The notes below the pieces were generated by a model that was not told the DNA's origin, did not search any database, and worked only from the letters and a program-made list of their open reading frames with translations. Source: Liquidambar formosana (taxonomy: Eukaryota; Streptophyta; Magnoliopsida; Saxifragales; Altingiaceae). Taken from it: a stretch of DNA of 64,000 nucleotides. Position 1 is the stretch's first letter. Every line of letters starts with the position of its first letter. The position numbers and the translations under genes are program-made. The stretch is taken from assembly GCA_039720395.1 (NCBI GenBank), contig CM077822.1, positions 26,055,578 through 26,119,577 on the forward strand, read 5' to 3'. Shown piece by piece: positions 1-11,246 of the stretch.

Positions 1-1855
1 CTCATTTCAATTCTTGATTTTCCATCCCACTTGGTTGAATATACTCATCACTTGAATATATTCTTCCATTTCAAAAGTGTATTCACTCTTTGAATATGCT
101 TCTCAGCTTCAAATTCTCATTCTCTATCATACTTGGTTGAATATATTCATCACTTGAATATATTCTTCCATTTCAAAAGCATGTTCACCCATTGAATATG
201 CTTCCTAGTTTCAGATCCTCATTATCACTTACTTGGTTAAATATATTCATCACTTGAATATATTTCTCCATTTCAATGGTATACTCCTCACTCGAGTATA
301 CTTCTCAGATATTTCGTCACTTACTTGGTTAAGTACATCCATCGCTTGGGTATATTTCTCCATTTCAATGGTATGTTCATCACTTGAACATACTTCTCAG
401 ATCATTTGTCACTTACTTGGTTAAGTATATCCATCGCTTGGGTATACTTCTCCATTTCAATGGTATGTTCATCACTTGAACATACTTCTCAGATCATTTG
501 TCACTTACTTGGTTAAGTATATCCACCACTTGGGTATATTTTTTCCATTTCAATGGTATACTCATCACTTGAGTATACTTCTCAGATATTTTGCCACTTA
601 CTTGGTTAAGTATATCCATCGCTTGGGTATATTTCTCCATTTCAATAGTATGTTCATCACTTGAACATACTTATCAGATTATTTGTCACTTACTTGGTTA
701 AATATATTCATGACTAGAATATATTTCTCCATTTCAATGGTGTACTCATCACTTGAGTACACTTCTCAGATTATTCTCTTTCTTACTTGCTTAAGTATAT
801 CCATCGCTTGGATATATTTCTCTATTTCAATGGTATGTTTATCACTTAAACATACTTGTCACTTACTTGGTTAAGTATATCCATCACTTGGATATATTTC
901 TCTATTTCAATGGTATGTTTATCACTCAAACATACTTGTCACTTACTTGGTTAAGTATATTCGTGACTAGAATATATTTCTCCATTTCAATGGTGTACTC
1001 ATCACTTGAGTACACTTCTCAGATTATTCTTATCTTACTTGGTTAAATATATCCGTCGTTTGGATATATTTCTCCATTTCAATGGTATGCTCATCACTTG
1101 AGTGTACTTCTCAGCTTACTTGGTTAAATATATCCATCACTTGGATACATTTCTCCATTTCAAAAGTGTGTTCATCACTTGAACGTACTTCTCAGTCTTT
1201 TTCAATCATTAAGTATACTCATCACTTGAGTATATTTCTCAGCATCTTTTTCATCACTTGGTTAAATATGTTCGTGACCTGAATATATTTCTCCATTTCA
1301 AAAGTACACTCATCACTTGAATACACCTCTCAGATTATTCTTATCCTACTTGGTTAAGTATATCCATCGCTTGGGTATATTTCTCCATTTCAATGGTATG
1401 TTCATCACTTGAACATACTTCTCAGATTATTCTTATCCTACTTGGTTAAAGATATCCATCGCTTGGATATATTTCTCCATTTCAATGGTATGCTCACCAC
1501 TTGAGTATACTTCTCAGATTTCATTCTCAGATTACTTGGTTAAATATATTCGTGACCTGAATATATTTCTCCATTTCAGTGGTATACTCATCATTTGAGT
1601 ATACTTCTCAGATTTTTTGTCACTCACTTGGTTAAATATATTCGTGACCTGAATATACTTCTCCATTTCCAAGGTACGTTCATCACTTGAACGTACTTCT
1701 CAGATCTCATTCTCATCACTTGGTTAAATATATTCGTGACTAGAATATATTTCTCCATTTCAAAAGTATGTTCATTCGTAGTGGCTTGAATATGCTTCTC
1801 TTGACAATTATCAACCCCCAGTGGTTTAAGTATACTCATGACTTGAGTACACTTC
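1..1855. repeat. Tandem minisatellite of ~92-bp units, each made of two hairpins
   Basis: About twenty units follow one another from the window edge, so the array may extend to the left. The phrase ACTTGGTTAA recurs every 92-93 bp, with some 80-bp variants (for example ending near 420, 512, 605, 697, 790, 870, 950, 1042, 1122). Each unit holds two short inverted repeats about 46 bp apart, usually with the 5-base loop TCACT. Clean examples are arms 371-379/385-393, 556-564/570-578, 740-748/754-762, 833-841/847-855 and 1674-1682/1688-1696. The arms differ from copy to copy but both sides change together. Short open frames here are by-products of the repeat. No coding role is seen. Confidence 0.9.
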
Positions 1856-1992
1856 CTTATTTCAGTCTCAGGTTTTCAACCTCCCATCATTGTTTGGTTA
1901 CAGTGTGTGATTTCTCCAGGCTTTTTGGCCAAAAATGGGTTGTTCTTTATCATTGGTTCACAAGTGTAACTTGTTCGCCAATGAGGGGCTTC

Positions 1993-4766
1993 TGTCACAC
2001 CCCATTTTTGCACCACCTTACTAGGGCTCATCATTTCATGCATGTTTTTGTTTTGTTTTTTAGTCTAGTCACTTGCATTAGTTTTCTAGAGTCACAAGGA
2101 CAATGGATATGAATTTTGGTTCAAATTGGAGTTGATCTTGAGGGATAATAAGAGCTTTTGTGACTTGAGGGGCATAATCGTCTTTTAAGTCCCAAACTTT
2201 TCATTTGACCTTGGAATGATCTCCAAATTGTCAATTGGAGTTCATATGGATGCATAAGAGGTATTTTTAGTGTCAATTTGGTAAGTCAATGGCTCGATGT
2301 GGTTCAAGTTGGTTAATTGACCCTTCCTTGGGTTAGCTCTAATTGACTCACAATTACCAACCAAATCTTTTCAAATTGACTTTCATTAGTCATCATTTTA
2401 CCCTCAAAAGTGTTTCATGAAGTTCAATTTTGATATGGCCTGATGATGAGTTTAGTGTGGTTATTTACGGATTATCCTTGAAGAATTAGTGCGAATCACA
2501 GCATGAGATTTTTGGTTAAAATGAAAAGAAAATTATTTTATTAAATTAGCCATTTTTATCATGACACTAACACGTGTACGTATGTGATGAGTGTGTGTAC
2601 GCACATACGATACATGTGCATGCGTGTTAGCGATCAGTCTCCCAATTTTTATAAAAGACAATTTCCTTTTCCTATTCAGATTAGAAGTCTTTTATCATTA
2701 TAAAATACCTTTTGATTATTCTCCAAAGAAACCTAGTCCAGGAAGGAAAGGGAAACTCCAGATTTCAGCTATAAATACTCTCTTAATGTCTTTAAACAAG
2801 GGGGAGGAGAAGAAGGTTTGGAGGGAGTGAAATTCGTCATAATTCAGCAACAGATTTTCTGAAAACCAGCAGTCGTATTTTAATCATAACTTTTTCATCC
2901 GAAGTCAAAATTTGATGAAATTGGTCTTGTTAGAAAGATAATTCAATTCTCTACAACTTTGTAATTCACAAGCTTTGTCCAAATCCAACGTTTTCATACC
3001 CAAAAACGCGATTGAAGTTGCTGCTGCTGCAAAGTGACGAGAATCACTTTTTCTTTTCTCTTGTTCTCTTTTTGTTTTCTATTTCTTTTCAAAGTTGAGT
3101 GAGTTTTGATCTCTTTGCTGTGATACCACTTTGACAAAGAGGAGGATTCATGTTGGTTTGATTCACTCTAAAGACCTGAGGAGCCACGAACAATTGCATA
3201 CAGCAGCAAGGAAGGCCCTTCCTAAGGTATTCTCCTTCTCTATTCAAGCTTAAACTAGGTTTTCATATGGGTTAGGCCTATTGCATGTTAAAGGTAACTT
3301 TTTTATCATGTATTAACACTCTAGCTAGTTAATATACATGGAATATCTATTTTTTATCTACTGTTTAGCATGCTTTAGGGCTGTCCTTTAGGTTTTTAAT
3401 GCATAGTTGTGATTCTTGTGCTCCTGTTTGTCCTTGTGCTAGGATTAGTGTCATTGCATGTTAGAGTTAGGATTTTCATCATGTTATATTGCTTTAGTTA
3501 GTTAATATGCATGATTTAATTTCTGTTTAGTTTGGTTTTAGCATGATTAAAGTATGTTTTGTATGTTTTTAAGCATATTTGTGAGTTTAGGGTTTTAGAG
3601 TCATTGTTTCGTGTTTGTTTTCATATAGCATGATAAAGTAGACTTTTTTATTTGGTTTTTCTTCGTGTTTGCTGTATATGTTTTTCATATGGAGTAAACA
3701 TGATAGTTTTGCATGCATGTTAGTATGTTTTAGGGTTTTTATGCATGATATGGTTCTAGGAATATGTTAGGACTTATTATTGTTCGCTGTTTTTGCTATT
3801 GGCATGCTTAGTGGATGATTTTAGGTCATAATACTATTCTGTCCAGATTTGCATGTTAGTGTTTTTGCATGGTTTTGAGCACTTGTAAGGGTGCAAATAG
3901 GTGTGGTATTTGTCCCATGGCAAATAGGGCTGCTTATGTCTGAAATGGCTAAATGCTTGGAGCTAATTGCGCTCAGGTAAGTGGGTATAAAGGTGCCCCA
4001 ATTCACCTTTCTTCTTAACTCATTCTCTTCTCCCTATTTAGGGTTAATTTTTAATATGATCCTATGGTTTAATTAGAGGTTTCCTTAACCAACAAAATTC
4101 TGGTTTTTATTAAAGTTTCCATTTTGTGGATTTCTTTCCTAAAATCAAACTTTCTATCATATTCAACTCTTTTGATCAAATAAGGAAACCTAGGGTTTTT
4201 ACCATAGGTTTGTATTAGGATTTAACCTTAGTTCTAATCGAACTACGTGGACTTTGATCCATGTATTTCGTTGCATGGTACGTAGGCGCTCTTCGTGAGG
4301 CTCAAGTCCGTTCTAGGATCCAAGCATCCTAGGTTTATTTTTGTTTTGTTTTCTTTTTCTTTATTTTCTGTTTTTATTTGCTTATTATGCATGGATGGAT
4401 GAATGAAATATATGATATGCATGCAATTCTTGTGATGATATACTTGCTGATTTTTGTATGGAAAGACTTTAATTTAGCCCAAATGAACTGAGAGACCGAA
4501 AGGGTGACATGGGTGCCTATAGGCTTTGCCTAGAACCTTCCCATGTCATAACTTAGCCTCCGAATCCCCGATTTCTTTGGTTTTCAAAAGATTGGTTTTT
4601 GCCTTTCCTTTTTTTATGGAGTCATTCAAATTGTTTTCCTAAAACAACCTGATTTTTAGGGTTTTCCTTGTTTCCTTTAAAAAATAAGGTGGCGACTCCT
4701 TTCCTTTTTCTTTTTCAAACCCACTTTCTTTTCAATCCCTCGTGGGCCCAATTTCCGGGGTTCACA
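1993..4766 (+). mobile_element. LTR copy A of the TGTCACACCCC family (Tat/Ogre-like Gypsy suspected)
   Basis: The segment starts TGTCACACCCC and ends GGGGTTCACA, so it has the TG...CA ends of an LTR, and it is 2774 bp long. The same sequence recurs in copies B to G of this window, and copy E is flanked by a perfect 5-bp target duplication, which identifies the family as an LTR. A TATA box lies at 2770-2777. Near the 3' end it carries GGTGGCGACTCC, a motif I associate with Tat/Ogre Gypsy LTRs. Copy A lacks the 74-bp palindrome found in B, D, E and F. The left flank is GCTTC; the right end abuts inverted copy B, so no target duplication can be seen. No coding sequence is present. Confidence 0.75.
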
Positions 4767-7315
4767 GCGCCTACGTACCATGCAGCAAAATACATGGATC
4801 AAAGTCCACGTAGTTCGAAAAGAATAGGGTTACAACCTAATACAAACCTATGGTAAATACCCTAGGTTTCCTTATTTGAAAATGTATTGATTTAGTCCAA
4901 AATCGAAAACTTCCATAAGAGGAAAACCTTGATAAAAAACCATAATTTTATTAATGAAGGAAACCTTTGATAATCACTATATGCCCGTATTAAGAAGTAA
5001 CCCTAGGAGGGAGAAGAGAAAAGAAAGAAGAAAAGTGAATTAGGGCACTTCATACCCTACTTACCTGAGCACAAAAGCTCCAAGCATTAGCCATTTCAAG
5101 CCATAGCGGCCCTATTTGCAATAGGACAAGCATTGTACCTGTTTGCACCCTTACAAGTGCCCAAAACCATGCAAAGAGAGCAATATACTAATCTGGACAG
5201 AACCATGACAAGGCCTAAAATCATCCGTTAATCATCCAAACAACAAGAATAATGAATAACTAAGGACTCTAACTCAATCCTACATGCAATGACTCAACTA
5301 ACATGCATAAAAACCTATGAAAGACACACTAACAATCATGAGAGACTCCAATAATATCAATAAACATGATAACTAAGCCTATTCTAACCAAAAAGATGAT
5401 ATTTTATGTAAAATATGGAAATAGACCTTCCTAGGACGAGCTTTCTTAAGCAAAACTATCCTAGGATAATTTCACGTAAAAAAGTCATTATGGGGAGGTG
5501 CAATCAACATATCTTATGTAAAATATATATATTAGAACATAACAGAGGTGATTTCATGCTTAAACACATCACAGAAAGCTCTCATACAAAACCTTACTCA
5601 ACGAAAAGGATAATTATCCTTAGAAAAGGATAATGTCTCCAAAAACCCTATAAAACATGCTACATGAATGCAAACCTAGCATGATTCAACTATATGCAGC
5701 ATATATAGAATGACTATGATGAGAAACAACCCAAAAAGTTAAGCTAAGTATGCTGTATGAAACTTGTGCAAATTCAGGGTTATCGAAACCCTAATTTCAC
5801 AATCATGCATTAAAACCTATTAAATGACTCTAACACATGCTCAAATCATCATGAATATCATTCATATAACACATATTAACTAACAAGAACATCAACTCAT
5901 GATAATAATCACAGCAACCTAAACATGTGGACTATGCATGATTTGAGAGGATAAGAAGAAGTGAGGCTATCTAATCCTTTAGTAAACCAGGGATTATCAA
6001 GCATATAAAGCCATAAATCATCTCAAAATCATTCATATAACATCACACAAGCTTTGAATTTAATCCACAAGAAAAGCTATTTCATGCACTATAACTATCC
6101 TAGAAGAAGAAGAAGAAGAAGAAGAAAGAGAAGCAGAAAACTCATGTTCAGCATTAAAGGGACATGCTTACCTCTTGTAGACTCTTCCTTATCTTCAAAC
6201 TTCTTGTTTCCTTGCTTGCTTGGGGTTGAAGAGTCTCTTCTTGATGTCCTTCTATCTCTCCAAACTCGTAGCTCTCTCTCTCTCTAAGTGTAAAGTGCAA
6301 TTAACCTCCCCCTATGTGCTAAATATCATGTCCTTTATATAGAGAACTGACCCCCTAAACCAATGGCTAAGATTAATTCATTAAATAATGATCCTAGGGC
6401 TATTAGAGACTCTCTTGGTGCTCAAACAACTCAAACTTACACACTCCTAAGCTCAAACAAGTTGTATTGGCGGAGGAAACCGTCAAAAGAGGGAAAGAGG
6501 AGTCAGAGTTCGAGTTGAGGATGGAGTCCTTGGGTGACCAACTAGGCCTGGACGGTTAGCCGTCTGGGCCTGGACGGCTGACTGTCCAGCCCCGAACGGT
6601 TACCCAAGGGTCTCCTTCAGTCCGCTTCGGTTTTGACTTCTACTTGCTTCAGAAGTCCCAAAATCTTCAAATTAAGTCCGATTTTGACAAAATAAAAGCC
6701 AAAACGACCGTGTTTCGAAGGGGAACACAATTTTAGTCATTTTAGGACAAAAATTCTCAACCATGGGTGCATGGTTAGGTTTTACAAAGGTGGTTAACCA
6801 TGGTGCTTCACCGTCGCTAAGTTAGGTTTGTACACAAGGTCGAACCAAATGCTTTCCCAATCGAAATTCGATCTCTCTAAACATATTTAGGACATAAATA
6901 AGGCCCAATTGAAGTTAAATGAGAGAAAATTGGTTGGATCTTATGAGTCAATTTGAGCAAACCAAGAAAGGGTCTTTTAGCCAACCCGAACCATTACGAG
7001 CCGAATTGATCTTAAACCATTAATTCATGAAATTGAACCTATATATAAACTCTAGGCAACCATATGAACTTGAGGGAATGACTCGGGATTCATTTCAAGG
7101 TCAAATGGAAAATATACGACTTAAAAGACGATTATGCCCTTAAAGTCGCAAAAGTTCTTATTGACTATCGAGATGAACTCCAAATCACTTCAAAATTCAT
7201 ACACATGATATTCAATGCCATAGAAACTCAATACAAAAGACTAGACTCGAAAAGGACTCAAAATCCTACATGAAATGATATGTCCTAGTTAAGGTGACAA
7301 AAATGGGGTGTGACA
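4767..7315 (-). mobile_element. LTR copy B, inverted, lacking its 3' end
   Basis: On the minus strand this reads from TGTCACACCCC at 7315 down to 4767, where it stops inside the motif that in copy A lies at about 4248-4290. Roughly the last 480 bp of the LTR are missing. The broken end is joined directly to the natural 3' end of copy A, so A and B form a long imperfect palindrome. A minus-strand TATA-like box is at 6334-6341 and the family palindrome at 6532-6605. The GAA-repeat frame near 6100 is not a gene. Confidence 0.7.
6532..6605. repeat. 74-bp quasi-palindrome in LTR copy B
   Basis: The block opens GGGTGACCA and closes TGGTTACCC-like, with GC-rich arms containing GGACGG and GTCCAG modules around a TGGGCCTG centre. 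Copies D (9500-9573), E (30728-30801) and F (about 38350-38423) hold a block of the same length at the corresponding place. It lies upstream of the LTR TATA box. Confidence 0.7.
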
Positions 7316-8486
7316 GAGTGTCTTTGTTTTATGTTAGCTTTCATACAGCATGTTAGTTTAAGCTTTTTCATTGTTTTTTTCTTCATAGTTGCTGTGTATG
7401 TTTTACATATGGAGTAAATATGATATTTTTGCATGCATGTTAGTTCATTTTAGGGTTTTTATGCATAATATGGTTCTAGGATTGTATTAGGGCTTATGAA
7501 AGTTTGCTGTTTTTGTTATTGGCATGTTTAGTGGATGATTTTAGGCCTTAGTACTATTCTGTCTAGATTTGCATATTAGTGTGTTTGCATGGTTTTGAGC
7601 ATGTGTAAGGGTGCAAATAGGTGTGGTATTTGTCCTATGGCAAACTGCCAATGCTTGAAATGGCTAATGCTTGGAGCAATTGCGCTCAGGTAAGTGGGTG
7701 TGAAGGTGCCCCAATTCACCTCCCTTCCTTAACTCTTTCTCTTCTCCCTCTTTAGGGTTATTTCCTAATATGAGTTTATGGTATAATTAAAGGTTTCCTT
7801 GTTAAATAAAATCCTGGTTTTTGTTAAAGTTTCCATATTGTGGATTTCTTTCCAAACTCAAACTTGGTTTATCTATCATATTCAATTCTTTTTCAAATAA
7901 CGAAACCTAGGGTTTTTACCATAGGTTTATATTAGGATTTAACCTTGTTCTAATCGAACTACGTGGACTTTGATCCATGTATTTCGTTGCATGGTACGTA
8001 GGCACTCTTTGTGAGACTCAAGTCCGTTCTAGGATCCAAGCATCCTAGGTTTATTTCTTTTCTCTTTTCTTTTCTTTATTTTCTGTTTTTATTTGTTTAT
8101 TATGCATGGATGGATGAATGGAATATGTGATATGCATGCAATTCTTGTGATGATATACTTGCTGATTTTTGTATGGAAAGATCTTGATTTAGCCCAAATG
8201 AACTGAGAGACCGAAAGGGTGACATGGGTGCCTATAGGCTTTGCCTAGAACCTTCCCATGTCATAACTTAGCCTTTGAATCCCCGATTTCTTTGGTTTCC
8301 AAAGGACTGTGTTTGCCTTTCCTTTTTAAATATGGAGTCATTCAAATTGTTTTCCTAAAACAAACTATTTTTAGGGTTTTCCTTGTTTCCTTTAAAAAAT
8401 AAGGTGGCGACTCCTTTTTCTTTTTCAAACCCCCAATTCTTTTTCTTTTTCGTCAACCCTCATGGGCCCAATTTCCGGGGTTCACA
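7316..8486 (+). mobile_element. LTR copy C, 3' part only
   Basis: The sequence matches copy A from about 3598 to its 3' end and closes with GGGGTTCACA at 8486. Its broken left end is joined directly to the natural 5' end of copy B, and its natural right end directly to the broken end of copy D. It includes the family blocks around GAACTACGTGGACTTTGATC and GGTGGCGACTCC. No gene is seen. Confidence 0.7.
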
Positions 8487-10283
8487 CAACTTTCCTAAAA
8501 CAAGGATGAACGAAACCCTAAAATCACACTTATGCATAAAATCACATGAAATAACTCTAAATCATGCAAAACCGAATATGAACAGCATTCTAATCATGCA
8601 TATTAACCAATAGAATGATCAACACATGATAAAGACATAGGCTTGCACATGAAATATGGCTATTCTAAGCATAAACTCAATTGCAGCATAAGAGAAACCC
8701 TAGAATTGCAACTATGCATGAAATCACATTAAACAGCCCTCTAGCATGTAAAAATGACCATGAACAAGATTATAATCATACATATTAACTCATAAAAGTA
8801 TCCACACATGATAAAAATGCTAACTTGAACATGCAATAATAGCTATTCAATGAGAAACCCTAAAAAGACACTAGAAACTCTAAAATCACAACCACACATA
8901 AAATCACATGGAATAACATTATATCATGCAAAACCAGCCATAAACAATATCCTAATCATGCATTCTAACCATTAGAAGCATCAACACATGATAAAAATAT
9001 AAGCTTGAACATGAAATAATAGCTATTCAATGCAAAACCTTAATTTGAATGAAAGAGAAAGGAGGTATACCTGTATGTAGAACCTTACTGCTATAGAGCC
9101 TTCTTCTCCTCTTGTGTACTGCTGGAAACACTCTCCTTCAAGCCTTCAAGCAAAGCTCCAGCCCTCCTCTAAGCTCTCTCTCTCACTCTCTCACTCAGAA
9201 TTTAGGTTAAACTACCCTAAAGATGGCTGTAATTGCCTCCAAGTCTCTAAGTGCCTCTCCCTCCAGAAAAATCTTTCCCTAATGCTGGAATATAAGGGGG
9301 TATTTATAGTGTTTGAGGGAAAACCTTCGATGGTTAGGATTAAAACCCTAAGTATTGATCCAAGGGCTCTTAGAGACTCCCTTGAGGCTCAAGTAGGTCA
9401 ATTAGGGTTGAAAATAGGGTTAAATGGCAGCTGGAGGCGGACAAATCCGAGGAAATAGGAAGGATCCCGCTTTAGCAATCAAAAAATGGAAAGAGGCTCG
9501 GGTGACCACCTAGGGCTGGGGGGCTAGCAGCCTGGGCCCAGGCGGCTAGCCGCCCAGCCCTGGGTGGTCACCCAAGGCCTTGTCATCTTATGCCTATTTT
9601 TGACCCTTTCGACTTCCAAATGTGTTTCAGGGCCCAAATCAACTCCGATTTTGATGAAACGAAAGCCAAAACGACCGTGTTTCGAAGGGAAATGTAATTT
9701 GAGTCACTTGAAGGCAAAAAACCCTAACCATGGCTACATGGTTAGGTCCGACAAAGGCGGTTAACCACTATGCCCCACTATCGCTTAGCTTAGGTATGCA
9801 CATAGGGTTGCACAGAATGTCTTTCAATTCGAAATTCAACCTCCCTAAACACATTTGGGGATGAAATTAAGACTAATCAAAGTCAAATGAATAGTCATGG
9901 AGTGAAAATCATGAGCCAATTCGAGCTAACCCGAAATAGGTCTCTTAACCAACCTGAGCCATATTGAGCCATTCTAATCCCAAACCATCAATTCATCGAA
10001 TTGAACTCATAAATACCTCAAATGCATCCATATGAACTCTAATTGGCAACTTGGAGATCATTTTAAGGTCAAATGGAAAGTTTGTGACCTAAAAGACGAT
10101 TATGCCCCTCAAGTCACAAAAGTTCTTATTAACCCTCAAGATCAACTCCAAATTGAACCAAAATTCATACACATCATCTTCAAGACCCTAGAAACTCAAT
10201 GCAAAATACTAGACTCAAAAAGGAAACAAAAAAACACATGAAATGACAAACCCTAGCTAAGGTGGCAAAAATGGGGTGTGACA
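8487..10283 (-). mobile_element. LTR copy D, inverted, 5' part only
   Basis: Read on the minus strand it starts TGTCACACCCC at 10283 and breaks off at 8487, at the position where copy C begins. C and D together therefore make up about one complete LTR, with the 5' part inverted and placed after the 3' part. The minus-strand TATA box is at 9301-9308 and the palindrome at 9500-9573. The plus-strand frames at 9114-9458 and 10032-10241 are accidental. Confidence 0.7.
9500..9573. repeat. 74-bp near-perfect palindrome in LTR copy D
   Basis: Two 37-base arms (9500-9536 and 9537-9573) meet at TGGGCCCA. Each arm also contains a smaller palindrome around GGCTAGCC or GGCTAGC. This is the best-preserved copy of the block in the window. 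Confidence 0.85.
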
Positions 10284-11246
10284 ACAGTATAAACTCATAT
10301 AAAGTTCACTTTGATCTACGAATCAAATGTTTGAATATCTTCACAATGACAACCAATTGATAATAGAATCCCTTTTAATCATATCACTAGAAACAATGTA
10401 ATAATACTATTTAGTATCTTATACTGTAGTATTATTAATTATTATAATCAATAAAACAGTTTTTATTTAATTATAATTTTCCAAAAAATAAAATAATTCC
10501 AAAATTGTTTTAAACTATTTAAAACATTATTTTATTAATCAATATTAATAGAATAATTAATTTCAGAATTTATTTAATGGAAATTATGTTAAAATCAAAT
10601 ATTAATTGATTTAGGATTGGGGTTTCTAAAACCCAAACCCTAATTGGCATTAATTTGTGCCACATTAATGACCATGGCTGGCCATTATGATAAAATCCTA
10701 ACCCTAGGTCAAGTCCATTTATTATGGGGATTCGGGTTTACCTACTACATGTAGAATTGGGGTTTCATAGAGAAACCGTAGCTGCGATGAAAAAGAAAAA
10801 AGGTTACCTGGGCATCAACGGTGGCTGCCACCTCCCACTCTGGTGATGGCTTGCTCCGGCGATGCTTGGGGTCCACCCTAGGCTAGGGTCAAGCCCCTAG
10901 AGAAGAGGAAGATGGGCTAAGAGCCCTTGGGTTGAGTTTATAAGGGTTTATTCAAACCATAGCTGCTGCCGCCATTAATGACAGAGCTTCAATAAGCTTT
11001 AATGGCTGCCAACCTTTGAATGATGGCTTCCCAAGCCAAAGATGCCATCAAGTCATGTCCCTACATGATTTTCAACCACCAAGGAAGAAGATTGGATGAT
11101 CAAATCATCCTAAACAGCCCACACAATTCGATTTATGAAGAAGACCCAAATTTTTGCAGAAAAAGATAACAGATCGCAAAAGCTTCTACAACCTTACTTG
11201 CTGCCATTATTGGGACTCAAAACCAATTGGGTTTGAATTCCTTATG
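10284..11246. other. AT-rich sequence, probably internal part of the minus-strand Copia element
   Basis: No gene is seen. The stretch lies between LTR copy D and the Tekay-like solo LTR. On the minus strand it would continue the internal region that starts after the primer-binding site at 14191-14204. Telomere-like CCCTAA words occur but not in tandem. No gag or pol motif could be read, so the element may be non-autonomous. Confidence 0.35.

Noticed and set aside
233..1282. Series of small plus-strand proteins rich in Ser, Ile and His
   Set aside because: They arise from the 92-bp repeat read in frame and change with each repeat variant; no codon bias or start context supports them.
1..1855. 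CRISPR-like regular repeats
   Set aside because: The units are contiguous without unique spacers, the sequence is eukaryotic, and no cas-like gene is present. It is a minisatellite.
6054..6287. Arg-rich protein at a GAA repeat
   Set aside because: It is a (GAA)n simple repeat inside inverted LTR copy B, with no support for translation.
10600..10740. Interstitial telomere repeat (CCCTAA words)
   Set aside because: The words are scattered singly, not in tandem.
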